This document shows, piece by piece, positions 6,054 to 12,855 of a stretch of 12,855 bases of DNA. Position numbers and translations under genes: made by a program. The DNA is from Candidatus Bathyarchaeum sp. Its GTDB lineage: Archaea > Thermoproteota > Bathyarchaeia > Bathyarchaeales > Bathyarchaeaceae. Below the pieces are notes generated by a model. That model ran no database searches and had not been told where the DNA came from. It was given only the letters and a program-made list of their open reading frames with translations. The stretch covers positions 1 through 12,855 of the forward strand of contig PIXT01000018.1 of NCBI GenBank assembly GCA_003096235.1, written 5' to 3'. Within the stretch, counting starts at the first letter, position 1; the number at the start of each line of letters is the position of its first letter.

Positions 6054-8609
6054 TTATTTCCGCTTCTGTAGTGCCCAAAAAGCTGCTACACCTATGACAC
6101 ATGCAACTGCAACAGCTGCGATGATTGCCACTTCAGTAGAAATCAAAGGCGCTTCTGTTGTTGGCGTTTCAGTGTCAGGTGTCTCTGTATCAGGCGTTTC
6201 GGTATCAGGTGTCTCAGTGTCAGGTGTTTCTGTGTCTGTTGTCTCAGTTTGAGTTACTGGTTCTTCAGATTCAATTGATGTTGAAGCTGATGTAGCTGAA
6301 TTGACAGTCAAGTAAGTTGTTGATACTGAACCGTAGTATGCTTTAGAGCCTCCAAAAGTTGCAATTATTTTATATTGCCCAGGAACTTCTGGAGTAAATG
6401 TAAAACCGTAGTTACCATATTCGTCTGTAGTTACTGTTCCAAGATTTTGGTAATTGTTATTTGGATCAACCGCTTCCAATTTCACATTGACGCCAACAGT
6501 ATCGGATGGGCGCTCGAATTGCATATACACATACTCCATCCAATCAGTTATCGATTCATCAGAAACAGCTGGTAATCCATCTGGAAATCTTGCAGTTATT
6601 GCATATTCCGATGCTCCAGGAGATATGTCGGTAACTCTTCCTTCTAGTATCACGTTGGTTCCATACATCGAAGATTTTGGTGATGCGGTAACAGATGTTG
6701 CACTAGGTCCTTTTCCTATGGCCCATATGCGCTGATCATAACTGTTGTACATTGCTATTATGCTATCGCCTATAGCAGGATATGATGACCAATGGTTTCC
6801 ACGTACAGGCATTGACCAGACTTCTTCTCCGGTTTCTATGTCCAAGCAGATGAATGGCCCGCCTCTTGGCTTAGGATTAATTGGTGAATGTTCTGCGTGA
6901 AAAGTGTAGAGTTTTCTGTCTGCAATGAAGGCATAGTATAATGGCCAATTATTGCTCCACAATATTTCATTATCTGGATCTTTTGCTTCATAGTCCCAAA
7001 GTAAATCGCCTGTTTTTACATCATAACAATAAACAGTTCCACTGTAGCCAATACTAAACAGTTTACCATATGCTATGATGTTGCGTTCATACGCTCGTGA
7101 CAAACCAAATATGTCTAATTGTGCTTGTGGTTCAGTTGGTCCCCATAAGAATTCTCCTGTGTCAAGATCGTACCCATAATTTGTCCGATGTTCTTTGCAC
7201 CATATTGTGAATATTCGTTCTTCAGTGTCAACTGGTCCAAGAGAAAGTGTTACGTTTCCTGTAGGCGCTTCGTATGTGTTATTCCACAGTAATTTGCCTT
7301 CTTCTCCGATTTTGGAGCTTAAGGCCCAAACTTGGAATGGGGGATCATCTAGTGCAATTCCACGAATTACAGTTCCTCCTTGATAAAAACCAATTATGAT
7401 GTCATCAAAGTATGCGATAATAGTCCTTCCAGGATTTGGTAACCCTTGAGCTATTGTTTTGTTCCATTCGATTCCTGTTGTTGCATCATATGTGTTTCCG
7501 TAAGGTCTCCAACTTCCTTCATCTGAAACAACTCGGCTTGAGTTCCATAACGTCATCCATCCTGCGTCATAATTGAGAGTGTAGATGTAAATTTCTCCCT
7601 TTGGACCGTAAACTTGAGAGCCTGAAGGGACATTTGTCATAGTGTATTCCCAGCGTCCACTGTGAGCATCATAAGCATTCCAAGTACTTCCTGAAACTGA
7701 CCATAAGTAATCCATAGCAGCGTGATAGTTGTAAGAATCCCAATAGAACACTTGACCAAAACTAAGTCGAGTGTTGTTCCAGCTTCTAGCCCACAGTTCT
7801 TCCCCAGTATGTAAATCTACAGCAATAATTTCTTGTTCAACATCAGTTCCACCACGTTCTTTATAGTGATTATAAAAGAGTGTTCCTCCGATTATTACCG
7901 GAGAAGTTGTCCCCCATAACCCCTCATATGCGTCACCACATTCGAATGAATATTCTTCAAGTTCTCCTCCAACGAGACCGCCAATAGCTAAAGGTTTTGT
8001 CCACAAAACATGACCTGTTTCAGGTGCATCATCGTTAAATGGTGCAAATTGTGGTCCCCGCATAGGTTTAAGCCAGTTTCCTGCGATTGGTGACCATTCT
8101 CTAAGTTGTGCATTAATAGGGCGTGTCCAGTATTCGGTAGGGAGTGAATGCCCGGGGTAGTATTGTACCTTTTCTTCAGTTACAATTAGTTGATAACTTA
8201 TGCTGGTGCTTTCTTCATAGAGTATGTGATTAGTGCTGTAATTATACCATTGAGCAGGAAAATTGGTTTGTAAATCGTAAGTGCCAACCATTGTTGGAAT
8301 AAATATTGTTCCTGTTGATCCTGTAGCATCCGACCGGAATGGACCAATAGTTTCTATGTCGCCATCAGGTTTAGTAACTGTTACGGTTAACCCTTCCCAT
8401 CCATGAGCTGCAGTTTGTAGTTGATCAGAAATTCCAATCCATAGTAATGTCTCTTGGTTTACGCCCACAGGATTTGGAGTTGCTCCAATGTGTGCATACG
8501 TAGTTTTATGGTAAACAGATTGCGCTTCGCCAATAGGTAAAACAAGTAGTAGAGTAGATTGTGTCAGTAGTACGATTAAAGCTATTACATATATTTGTGA
8601 TTTTTTCAT
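6054..8609 (-). CDS. Secreted, membrane-anchored PQQ-type beta-propeller surface protein
   Basis: Large extracellular protein of 851 residues. A signal peptide spans about 1-30 (MKKSQIYVIALIVLLTQS, ending near GEAQS). An Ig-like beta region follows to about 145, then a beta-propeller of the PQQ/BamB-like type to about 650, marked by repeated blades such as TGEELWARSW, DTGEFLWGP, KTGDLLWDY and ETGEEVWSM. A further Ig-like domain ends with DEYGNYGFTFTPEVPGQYKI. Residues 773-821 form a Ser/Thr/Glu-rich stalk with five exact DTETP repeats, and a helix at about 826-846 followed by LQKRK anchors it in the membrane. I chose ATG 8609: GAGG lies 10 bases upstream and the signal peptide starts there; upstream codons add an unlikely extension. 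The stalk would suit heavy glycosylation. Ligand and partners are unknown; cofactor binding should not be assumed from the fold. Confidence 0.85.
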   Translation of the reverse strand: MKKSQIYVIALIVLLTQSTLLLVLPIGEAQSVYHKTTYAHIGATPNPVGVNQETLLWIGISDQLQTAAHGWEGLTVTVTKPDGDIETIGPFRSDATGSTGTIFIPTMVGTYDLQTNFPAQWYNYSTNHILYEESTSISYQLIVTEEKVQYYPGHSLPTEYWTRPINAQLREWSPIAGNWLKPMRGPQFAPFNDDAPETGHVLWTKPLAIGGLVGGELEEYSFECGDAYEGLWGTTSPVIIGGTLFYNHYKERGGTDVEQEIIAVDLHTGEELWARSWNNTRLSFGQVFYWDSYNYHAAMDYLWSVSGSTWNAYDAHSGRWEYTMTNVPSGSQVYGPKGEIYIYTLNYDAGWMTLWNSSRVVSDEGSWRPYGNTYDATTGIEWNKTIAQGLPNPGRTIIAYFDDIIIGFYQGGTVIRGIALDDPPFQVWALSSKIGEEGKLLWNNTYEAPTGNVTLSLGPVDTEERIFTIWCKEHRTNYGYDLDTGEFLWGPTEPQAQLDIFGLSRAYERNIIAYGKLFSIGYSGTVYCYDVKTGDLLWDYEAKDPDNEILWSNNWPLYYAFIADRKLYTFHAEHSPINPKPRGGPFICLDIETGEEVWSMPVRGNHWSSYPAIGDSIIAMYNSYDQRIWAIGKGPSATSVTASPKSSMYGTNVILEGRVTDISPGASEYAITARFPDGLPAVSDESITDWMEYVYMQFERPSDTVGVNVKLEAVDPNNNYQNLGTVTTDEYGNYGFTFTPEVPGQYKIIATFGGSKAYYGSVSTTYLTVNSATSASTSIESEEPVTQTETTDTETPDTETPDTETPDTETPDTETPTTEAPLISTEVAIIAAVAVACVIGVAAFWALQKRK
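6162..6236 (-). repeat. 15-bp tandem repeat encoding five DTETP units
   Basis: Five in-frame 15-bp units code for DTETP in the stalk of the beta-propeller protein. The protein units are identical while the DNA units differ at synonymous third positions, so the array is old and kept by selection on the protein. Confidence 0.85.
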
Positions 8610-8655
8610 CTTTTTATTTCCTCTTTTTGATATGCAACACACATAAGCGAGTGTT

Positions 8656-8664
8656 CTTTTTAAG
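8656..8664 (-). promoter_or_regulatory. TATA-like box of the beta-propeller gene
   Basis: CTTAAAAAG on the minus strand predicts a start of transcription near 8635 and a short leader carrying GAGG. A second A/T-rich candidate (TTTATATTT near 8696-8704) overlaps the first GTAC site. Confidence 0.35.
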
Positions 8665-8684
8665 TTTTTCGCAAATATAGACAC

Positions 8685-8760
8685 AATATTCGTACAAATA
8701 TAAAATTATATTAAAAAAACATTTAAAATGTACGAATATGACTAAAATAATCGTACAAAT
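8685..8760. promoter_or_regulatory. Three GTAC-centred 15-bp sites, likely operators
   Basis: Near-identical 15-mers occur at 8685-8699 (+), 8726-8740 (minus) and 8746-8760 (+). The common form is AATATTCGTACAAAT; relative to the first, the second differs at three positions and the third at one. GTAC centres are 38 and 23 bp apart. They occupy the middle of the gap between the beta-propeller gene and the first Lrp gene, so either could be the target. An Lrp protein as the binder is inference. Confidence 0.55.
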
Positions 8761-8827
8761 AATTCCAAGAAACGGACGGCAATAGATAATTTTTGCCAAA
8801 ACACTCATCAAATATTGAAAAGATTTG

Positions 8828-8835
8828 CTTATATC
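8828..8835 (+). promoter_or_regulatory. TATA box of the first Lrp gene
   Basis: CTTATATC predicts transcription from about 8858, so the leader would hold AGGAGGTG (8867-8874) and little else before the ATC at 8883. Confidence 0.55.
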
Positions 8836-8882
8836 ACAGCGTGCATGATGAGTTAATGTGAACCCAAGGAGGTGCTCTAGCA

Positions 8883-9347
8883 ATCTCAGACAAAATCGAC
8901 GACATTGACTTCAAAATAATGAAAATACTGTTGAAGGACTCAAGAAAGAGCTTCACAGAAATTGCAAAAGAATGCGGTGTTTCAATTACCACAATAAAAA
9001 ATCGTTACAGTGAACTTGAAAAAGCAGGCATAATTTTAGGTTCAACAGTTATTGTGAACGTGAAAAACCTAGGATATGTGGGTCACCTAATCCTCTATGT
9101 TAATGTCAAGTTTGATCAAGTAGAACAATTCCTTGAGTATACAAATAAAATACCGGGAGTTATGACGTATCATGTTACGCTTAATAAGAATCATAATGCA
9201 CAGGTTCTATTGCCTGTAAAAAACATGAATGAAATGGAATTGAGAAGGAAACAGATTAAAAAGCATCCATCAGTAATTGATGTGAAAGCAAACGTTTGGA
9301 CCGCAATAAGATCTATTCCAGAGAATTTTTTACCGGAGCACAGCTAA
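8883..9347 (+). CDS. Lrp/AsnC-family regulator, apparent ATC start
   Basis: Transcription regulator of the Lrp/AsnC family, 154 residues from ATC at 8883. Residues 6-50 form the winged HTH (DDIDFKIMKILLKDSRKSF, then ECGVSITTIKNRYSELEKAGII); the C-terminal half is an alpha/beta effector/oligomerisation-like domain, with RAM features such as IPGVMTYHVTLNKN. The start is decided by AGGAGGTG at 8867-8874, eight bases before ATC. No ATG, GTG, TTG or CTG lies between the upstream in-frame stop (8859) and ATG 8919, and starting at 8919 would cut off the first HTH helix. It is followed after 14 bases by a second Lrp gene, probably in one transcript, and is divergent from the beta-propeller gene with three shared operator-like sites between. 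Confidence 0.85.
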   Translation: MSDKIDDIDFKIMKILLKDSRKSFTEIAKECGVSITTIKNRYSELEKAGIILGSTVIVNVKNLGYVGHLILYVNVKFDQVEQFLEYTNKIPGVMTYHVTLNKNHNAQVLLPVKNMNEMELRRKQIKKHPSVIDVKANVWTAIRSIPENFLPEHS

Positions 9348-9361
9348 CAGTCGGTGATACA

Positions 9362-9837
9362 ATGGACAGGTTAGATTTTGAATTAATCGGCAAACTAATT
9401 AAAAATTCTCGTGCATCTTTCAGGAAAATCGCAAAAGAACTAAACGTCTCAACTGACACGGTGATGAGAAGATACAAAAAACTCAAAAAAATGGAACAAT
9501 CAAGCCAACAATAGCAATTAACACATTGAAATGTGGGAACACAGCATCTATTTGGTATATGATTTCGCTAACGCCACAAATCAACGTATCTTCAGTAATA
9601 GAAGAGATGACGAAAATTTCAAACATAATATTTATAATTAGTGTCATTGGAGATTACGATCTTCTAGCAATTGCATTAGCCAAAGAGTTTGAACATATGT
9701 TTACAACCGGAGAGTCTTTAGCCAATGTTTCTGGGGTTACAAAAATAGAGGCACGCCCATACATACTCAGTGGCGACCCTGAACACGAAAAAGCAGTTGT
9801 AAACGGTTTTTACAGGCACATAGATCCTAGTCAATAG
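9362..9837 (+). pseudogene. Second Lrp/AsnC regulator, split by a -1 frameshift at A7
   Basis: The ATG at 9362 (GGTG five bases upstream) opens an Lrp helix-turn-helix: MDRLDFELIGKLIKNSRAS, then IAKELNVSTDTVMRRYKKLKK. The frame then meets a stop at 9512-9514. The -1 frame from 9490 continues without break as NGTIKPTIAINTLKCGN and a full RAM domain (VIGDYDLLAIALAKEFE), ending at 9837. Joined at the run of seven A (9485-9491) the product is about 158 residues, the normal family length. Adding one A to the run restores one frame. Causes could be a homopolymer sequencing error, a recent mutation, or slippage during transcription or translation. Both halves look well preserved, which argues against an old pseudogene. 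Confidence 0.82.
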
Positions 9838-9956
9838 ATTGCCAAGTCTAACAAAATAATGGAAATGCAAACGCTAACCGCAAACAAACGATTTAGTTTT
9901 ACGCATATTTACTGAAAAACATGAAGATTTCGAGTGGAACAACTAATAACATCGTG

Positions 9957-11318
9957 TTATTTTGTCCAGACGCCTCTTCCGAATCCGCGGTACACAAAGC
10001 CTGCTTTTTCTGCCTTGACGGGGTCAACAACTTGCCCCAAATCCACAACAGCTGCAGGCTGCTTCATCAACATTTGGAGTCTGCGCAAATTCAATCTAGT
10101 GAAACGATCATGTGCAACAGCCACAACTAAACAGTCGGTTCCTTCAACAGTTTTTGATAAGCTTGCTTCAGCATCATAACCCATACTCAAAAGCTCCTTG
10201 TGAGTGAAAAAGGGGTCATAAACTTTGACTGATGTGCCCATCTTTTTTAGGCGGTTTACAAGTTTTGTTGTTGCAGAATTGGCTACTTTTTTCCTGTTTG
10301 GAAGCGCAGAGATTCCGAAAACCGAAATTTTGGCTCGCCTTAACGGCTTTTGGGATGATTTCAGAGCGTCCCTTACTAGGCGTATCGCATGGTCCAGAGT
10401 TTCGTCGTTTATTTTTGTAGACAGCGACAACATCCTAAATTTAATGTCCAGCGATTCTGCTTCTTCAACCAGAAAATATGAATCTCTAGAGATGTGAAGC
10501 CCAGCCATTCTTGAAAAATTTAACGGGTTAATTATGTTTCTTACTTTGACAAAGTCGATTCCAGCTTTTTCACAAAACTGCGCAAACTCGTTTGCGAAGG
10601 CAAGGTTAACGTCTTTGTATGCTTCTTCTAGCAGCTTCACGGCTTCTGCTGTTTTTATGTCTTTTACTCGAATGATTTCTCCAGTTGTTATGGTTTCCAA
10701 GATGAGGCATGCAATTTTTAGGCTTCGTTTGGTTATTCCGCCGACAACTTTTGTGCCGTTAGGAACATTCTTTGAAGGATGCAATGAATTATTCAGGGTA
10801 GACAGATACGCTAAACCAAAGTCTGTTCCAGCCTCTAAGCCAGAAGCATTTTCAAGAGTTTCTTTCGCCAACGTTTCGGTCATTCCAGGTCCCATTGTGT
10901 TCTGGAAAATAAGCAACGAACCTCTGGTTAGGCTCATCCCAATGTCTCTACATGTTTTTTCGAGCCGCGAGTAGTCAGGTTTCTTTTTCTTGTCAAGATG
11001 CGCTGAGACACCAACTAGTATGATGTCGCTTTCTGAAACCGCCTTTCTAAGATTGGTTGTTGCTCTAAATCTGCTGCCCTTGATGTGTGGCTCGATGAAT
11101 TTGCGTAAATTAGTTTCATTGAAAGGGGATTTGCCTTTCTTTAACTGATGAACTATATGCCTGCTAGAATCAACGCCAATAACATTGAAGCCTGCTTCGA
11201 CAAAAAGACAGGAAGTAACTAACCCTGTTCTTCCACAACCCACCATGCAAACAGTGTAATCGCTACGATTTTGTGGCGACTCTAAGTCTTTGCCTGCAAG
11301 CCTCATTGTCTTGGACAT
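9957..11318 (-). CDS. UDP-glucose/ManNAc dehydrogenase-family protein lacking catalytic Cys motif
   Basis: Member of the UDP-glucose/UDP-ManNAc dehydrogenase family, whose usual role is NAD-dependent oxidation of nucleotide sugars to uronic acids for surface glycans. The 453 residues show the three-domain order: Rossmann motif VGCGRTG (26-32) with VDSS (49-52), the central helical region EEAYKDVNLAFANE (231-244) including the conserved Lys 235, and the C-terminal sugar-binding domain with VFGISALPNRKKVANS (333-348) and VYDPF. The motif GGHCxPxDPYxL that carries the catalytic Cys is replaced by GLHISRDSYFL (273-283) with no Cys, and the SPER stretch is also changed (YLSTLNNSLHPSKN). The usual four-electron oxidation is therefore doubtful. 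ATG 11318 has GGA nine bases upstream. It lies 126 bp downstream of the nucleotidylyltransferase gene on the same strand. Confidence 0.8.
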   Translation of the reverse strand: MSKTMRLAGKDLESPQNRSDYTVCMVGCGRTGLVTSCLFVEAGFNVIGVDSSRHIVHQLKKGKSPFNETNLRKFIEPHIKGSRFRATTNLRKAVSESDIILVGVSAHLDKKKKPDYSRLEKTCRDIGMSLTRGSLLIFQNTMGPGMTETLAKETLENASGLEAGTDFGLAYLSTLNNSLHPSKNVPNGTKVVGGITKRSLKIACLILETITTGEIIRVKDIKTAEAVKLLEEAYKDVNLAFANEFAQFCEKAGIDFVKVRNIINPLNFSRMAGLHISRDSYFLVEEAESLDIKFRMLSLSTKINDETLDHAIRLVRDALKSSQKPLRRAKISVFGISALPNRKKVANSATTKLVNRLKKMGTSVKVYDPFFTHKELLSMGYDAEASLSKTVEGTDCLVVAVAHDRFTRLNLRRLQMLMKQPAAVVDLGQVVDPVKAEKAGFVYRGFGRGVWTK

Positions 11319-11349
11319 CTTTCTTCTTCCATTCAATTGCTTTGGTGTG

Positions 11350-11358
11350 TTATTAATA
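11350..11358 (-). promoter_or_regulatory. TATA-like box of the dehydrogenase-family gene
   Basis: The minus strand reads GTATTAATAA, about 32 bases before the ATG. It would give a very short leader, which suggests a promoter separate from the upstream nucleotidylyltransferase gene. Confidence 0.35.
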
Positions 11359-11444
11359 CCTGACGAACATTTTTGTTGCAAGCCGATTAACTGTTCAGGA
11401 AAACTATAGGCTAAATTTAACAAGAAGCTGTAAAGTATTCAGAT

Positions 11445-12539
11445 TTAAATTATCCTCTTGGATTCTGGAACATTTTCCGTGACTTCTTTGGAGTGACAAA
11501 CTGTAACATTTCGGGAGACAGTTACATCGTTGTGGATTGTTGCATAATCGCCAATCACACAGCCATCCATAACGGTTGCGCCACAGCATATTGTGGCTGA
11601 TTCTCCAATAACAGCACCAGTTACAGAAGCGTTGTCTTCAATTGTTGCATTTGGGAACACTACAGAATTCTCTAAAGTAACATTTCTACCCAAAACCACT
11701 CCTTTTCCAATTACCGCGTATGGTCCTATTTTCGAGTCCTGCCCAACTGTAACTTCAGCGTCAACCCTAACAGGGTCACTGAATTCTACCCCCTCAGCTA
11801 ACTTGACTCCATCTCCAATAAGCCGATTTTCTGGTTCAACATCAAGCAAAACCCTGTTTGCTCTCAGATAATCTACCGGTTTTCCGATGTCAATCCAGAT
11901 TTCTTTGAATTCATGACCAAAAAGTTTCCCCTCCGCTGCAAGCTTTGGAAACACCTCACGTTCAATCGAGACGGGTCGCCCAGCAGGAATATACTCGAAG
12001 ACTTCTGGGTCTAGCACGTAGACTCCGGCGTTGATGAGGTTGCTTGGGGCTTTTCCAGGAGGCGCCTTCTCTATGAATTGGGTCACTTTGTTTTTTTCTG
12101 TTAGCTTCACGGTTCCGTATCTGCTGGGGTCTTTGACTTTGTAGAGCGCTATTGTTGCAACTGCATTGTTTTCTTTGTGTTTTTTTATGAGCGCAGTGTA
12201 ATCGATTGTAGTGAATATGTCGCCGTTTAACACCAAAAACGGTTCTTCATGCCCAATATGATGCTCAGCGTACTTGATGGCTCCGCCAGTACGCATAGGC
12301 TTTTTTTCTATCGAATACGAGATGTTGATTCCATGCGTTGATTCCCCGTAGCGTTGCCTGAAAAACTCAGCCATATACTTCACAGCCAAAGTAACTCCAT
12401 CAACTCCTGTTTCACTCAGCCGTTCAAAGGTCATGTCAAGTAGTGGCTTATTCAATACAGGAAACAGAAGTTTTGGTCGGGTGCAGCTAAGAGGTCTAAG
12501 TCTTGTTCCGATGCCTCCAGCCAAAATGATTGCCTTCAA
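11445..12539 (-). CDS. Sugar-1-phosphate nucleotidylyltransferase (NDP-sugar pyrophosphorylase)
   Basis: Cytoplasmic enzyme joining a sugar-1-phosphate to a nucleoside triphosphate to make an activated sugar. The 364 residues have an N-terminal nucleotidyltransferase domain with LAGGIGTRLRPL (6-17), the RPK signature at 21-23, NGD (105-107) and IWIDIGKP (214-221). Residues ~240-345 form a left-handed beta-helix of hexapeptide repeats (VGQDSKIGPYAVIGKGVVLG). This layout resembles archaeal GDP-mannose pyrophosphorylases and glucose-1-phosphate thymidylyl/uridylyltransferases; sequence alone does not fix the sugar or base. The start is TTG at 12539, because MKAIILAGG is the usual N-terminus and AGGA lies 10 bases upstream. 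A TATA-like box sits at 12585-12592. Its product could feed the dehydrogenase homologue or the lipid-linked glycan pathway. Confidence 0.87.
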   Translation of the reverse strand: MKAIILAGGIGTRLRPLSCTRPKLLFPVLNKPLLDMTFERLSETGVDGVTLAVKYMAEFFRQRYGESTHGINISYSIEKKPMRTGGAIKYAEHHIGHEEPFLVLNGDIFTTIDYTALIKKHKENNAVATIALYKVKDPSRYGTVKLTEKNKVTQFIEKAPPGKAPSNLINAGVYVLDPEVFEYIPAGRPVSIEREVFPKLAAEGKLFGHEFKEIWIDIGKPVDYLRANRVLLDVEPENRLIGDGVKLAEGVEFSDPVRVDAEVTVGQDSKIGPYAVIGKGVVLGRNVTLENSVVFPNATIEDNASVTGAVIGESATICCGATVMDGCVIGDYATIHNDVTVSRNVTVCHSKEVTENVPESKRII

Positions 12540-12584
12540 TCCAGCTCAGTCCTGAAACAGTTACTGTGAGTTACGCAAGTAAAA

Positions 12585-12592
12585 GTTTTATG
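12585..12592 (-). promoter_or_regulatory. TATA-like box of the nucleotidylyltransferase gene
   Basis: CATAAAAC on the minus strand predicts a transcription start near 12562 and a leader of about 22 bases with AGGA. Confidence 0.45.
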
Positions 12593-12651
12593 AAAGATTC
12601 TGATTCCTAACCTCACCAAGAGCGGGTATATTAGCGTCAGGCTGGATAAGA

Positions 12652-12662
12652 TTTAATTTAAA
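12652..12662 (+). promoter_or_regulatory. TATA-like box of the tRNA-Leu gene
   Basis: TTTAATTTAAA lies 34 bases before the mature tRNA 5' end. It predicts a transcription start near 12683 and a short 5' leader for RNase P to remove. Confidence 0.5.
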
Positions 12663-12696
12663 GCATACAACTATGGTTAGTCTTGCTGCGCAATAT

Positions 12697-12784
12697 GCGG
12701 GGGTTGCCAAGCCAGGTCAAAGGCGCAGCCCTGAGGCGGCTGTCCCGTAGGGGTTCGAGGGTTCGAATCCCTCTCCCCGCACCA
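12697..12784 (+). tRNA. tRNA-Leu, anticodon GAG
   Basis: The cloverleaf folds completely. The acceptor stem GCGGGGG pairs with TCCCCGC (one G-T pair). The D stem is GCC/GGC, the anticodon stem CAGCC/GGCTG, and the 7-base loop CTGAGGC gives anticodon GAG. A long class II variable arm (TCCCGTAGGGGTTC) is typical of Leu. The T arm is GAGGG-TTCGAAT-CCCTC. The discriminator is A and CCA is encoded. No intron is present. It reads CUC and CUU codons. It is divergent from the nucleotidylyltransferase gene. Confidence 0.95.
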
Positions 12785-12855
12785 AATTATTAGTTACCTT
12801 TTTCTGGTTCGAAATATTTGTGGAGAAAGCTTTTTGTTTGGTTCATCTGTTTAAC

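Noticed and set aside
5859..6071. + strand frame of about 70 codons between the PNPT and beta-propeller genes
   Set aside because: No SD, overlaps the 3' end of the beta-propeller gene and its T-run, and the product resembles no protein I know.
8609..8684. N-terminal extension of the beta-propeller protein to 8684
   Set aside because: It would place 25 residues with two Cys before a clear signal peptide, while ATG 8609 has GAGG at the local standard distance.
8845..8851. ATGATGA resembling a C box of a C/D guide RNA
   Set aside because: No D box (CTGA) or C'/D' pair at a suitable distance, and it lies between the TATA box and predicted transcription start of the Lrp gene.
11318..11423. N-terminal extension of the dehydrogenase homologue to 11423
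   Set aside because: The extra 35 residues precede a good ATG with GGA, overlap the TATA-like box, and do not match the family.
1..12855. CRISPR array, toxin-antitoxin pair or known defence island
   Set aside because: No regularly spaced repeats, cas-like genes, or toxin partner next to the RHH gene; that RHH protein has its own large C-terminal domain and faces a receiver gene.

Overview
The window looks like a chromosomal segment of an uncultured archaeon, most plausibly of the Bathyarchaeia or a related TACK lineage. That placement is inferred from gene content and style, not from a marker gene. Most genes have an A/T-rich TATA-like box about 20-50 nt before the start. Many also have a Shine-Dalgarno (SD) site, often GGAG or GAGG ending 9-11 nt before the start codon. 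Poly-T tracts follow several genes. The gene set is archaeal: a Trm5-family tRNA methyltransferase, a Trm112 protein, a PNPT/GT4 glycolipid enzyme, Lrp-type regulators, a stand-alone receiver protein and a tRNA-Leu gene.

Layout. Bases 1-1660 look accessory: the C-terminal part of a tyrosine recombinase entering from the left edge, a small secreted protein, and an intergenic stretch with a hairpin and a tRNA-3'-end-like fragment. Bases 1660-2753 hold a ribbon-helix-helix regulator and a receiver protein, divergently transcribed from one short promoter region. Bases 2828-4446 hold a 37-residue basic microprotein, the tRNA methyltransferase and Trm112 (all +), then a convergent 72-residue conserved-looking orphan. 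Bases 4565-5674 encode a MraY/Alg7-like GlcNAc-phosphate transferase. Bases 6054-8609 encode a large secreted, membrane-anchored PQQ-type beta-propeller. Opposite it (8883-9837) are two tandem Lrp/AsnC genes; the second is broken by a -1 frameshift at a run of seven A. Bases 9957-12539 (minus) carry a nucleotide-sugar dehydrogenase-like protein and a sugar-1-phosphate nucleotidylyltransferase. A tRNA-Leu(GAG) gene closes the window.

How it fits together. The PNPT transferase, the nucleotidylyltransferase and the dehydrogenase homologue suggest activated-sugar supply and lipid-linked glycan assembly, as for N-glycosylation or surface polysaccharide. The beta-propeller protein, with its Thr-rich stalk, is a plausible glycosylated surface protein. 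The tRNA methyltransferase and Trm112 belong to translation and tRNA modification.

The most notable observations are these. Two genes (Trm112 and the first Lrp) have a good TATA box and a strong SD, but the only codon at the expected distance is ATC, and no ATG, GTG or TTG lies between the SD and an internal ATG that would truncate the protein. The dehydrogenase homologue lacks the catalytic cysteine motif of its family. A microprotein gene has a complete expression signal set. Three near-identical GTAC-centred sites sit between the beta-propeller and Lrp genes.
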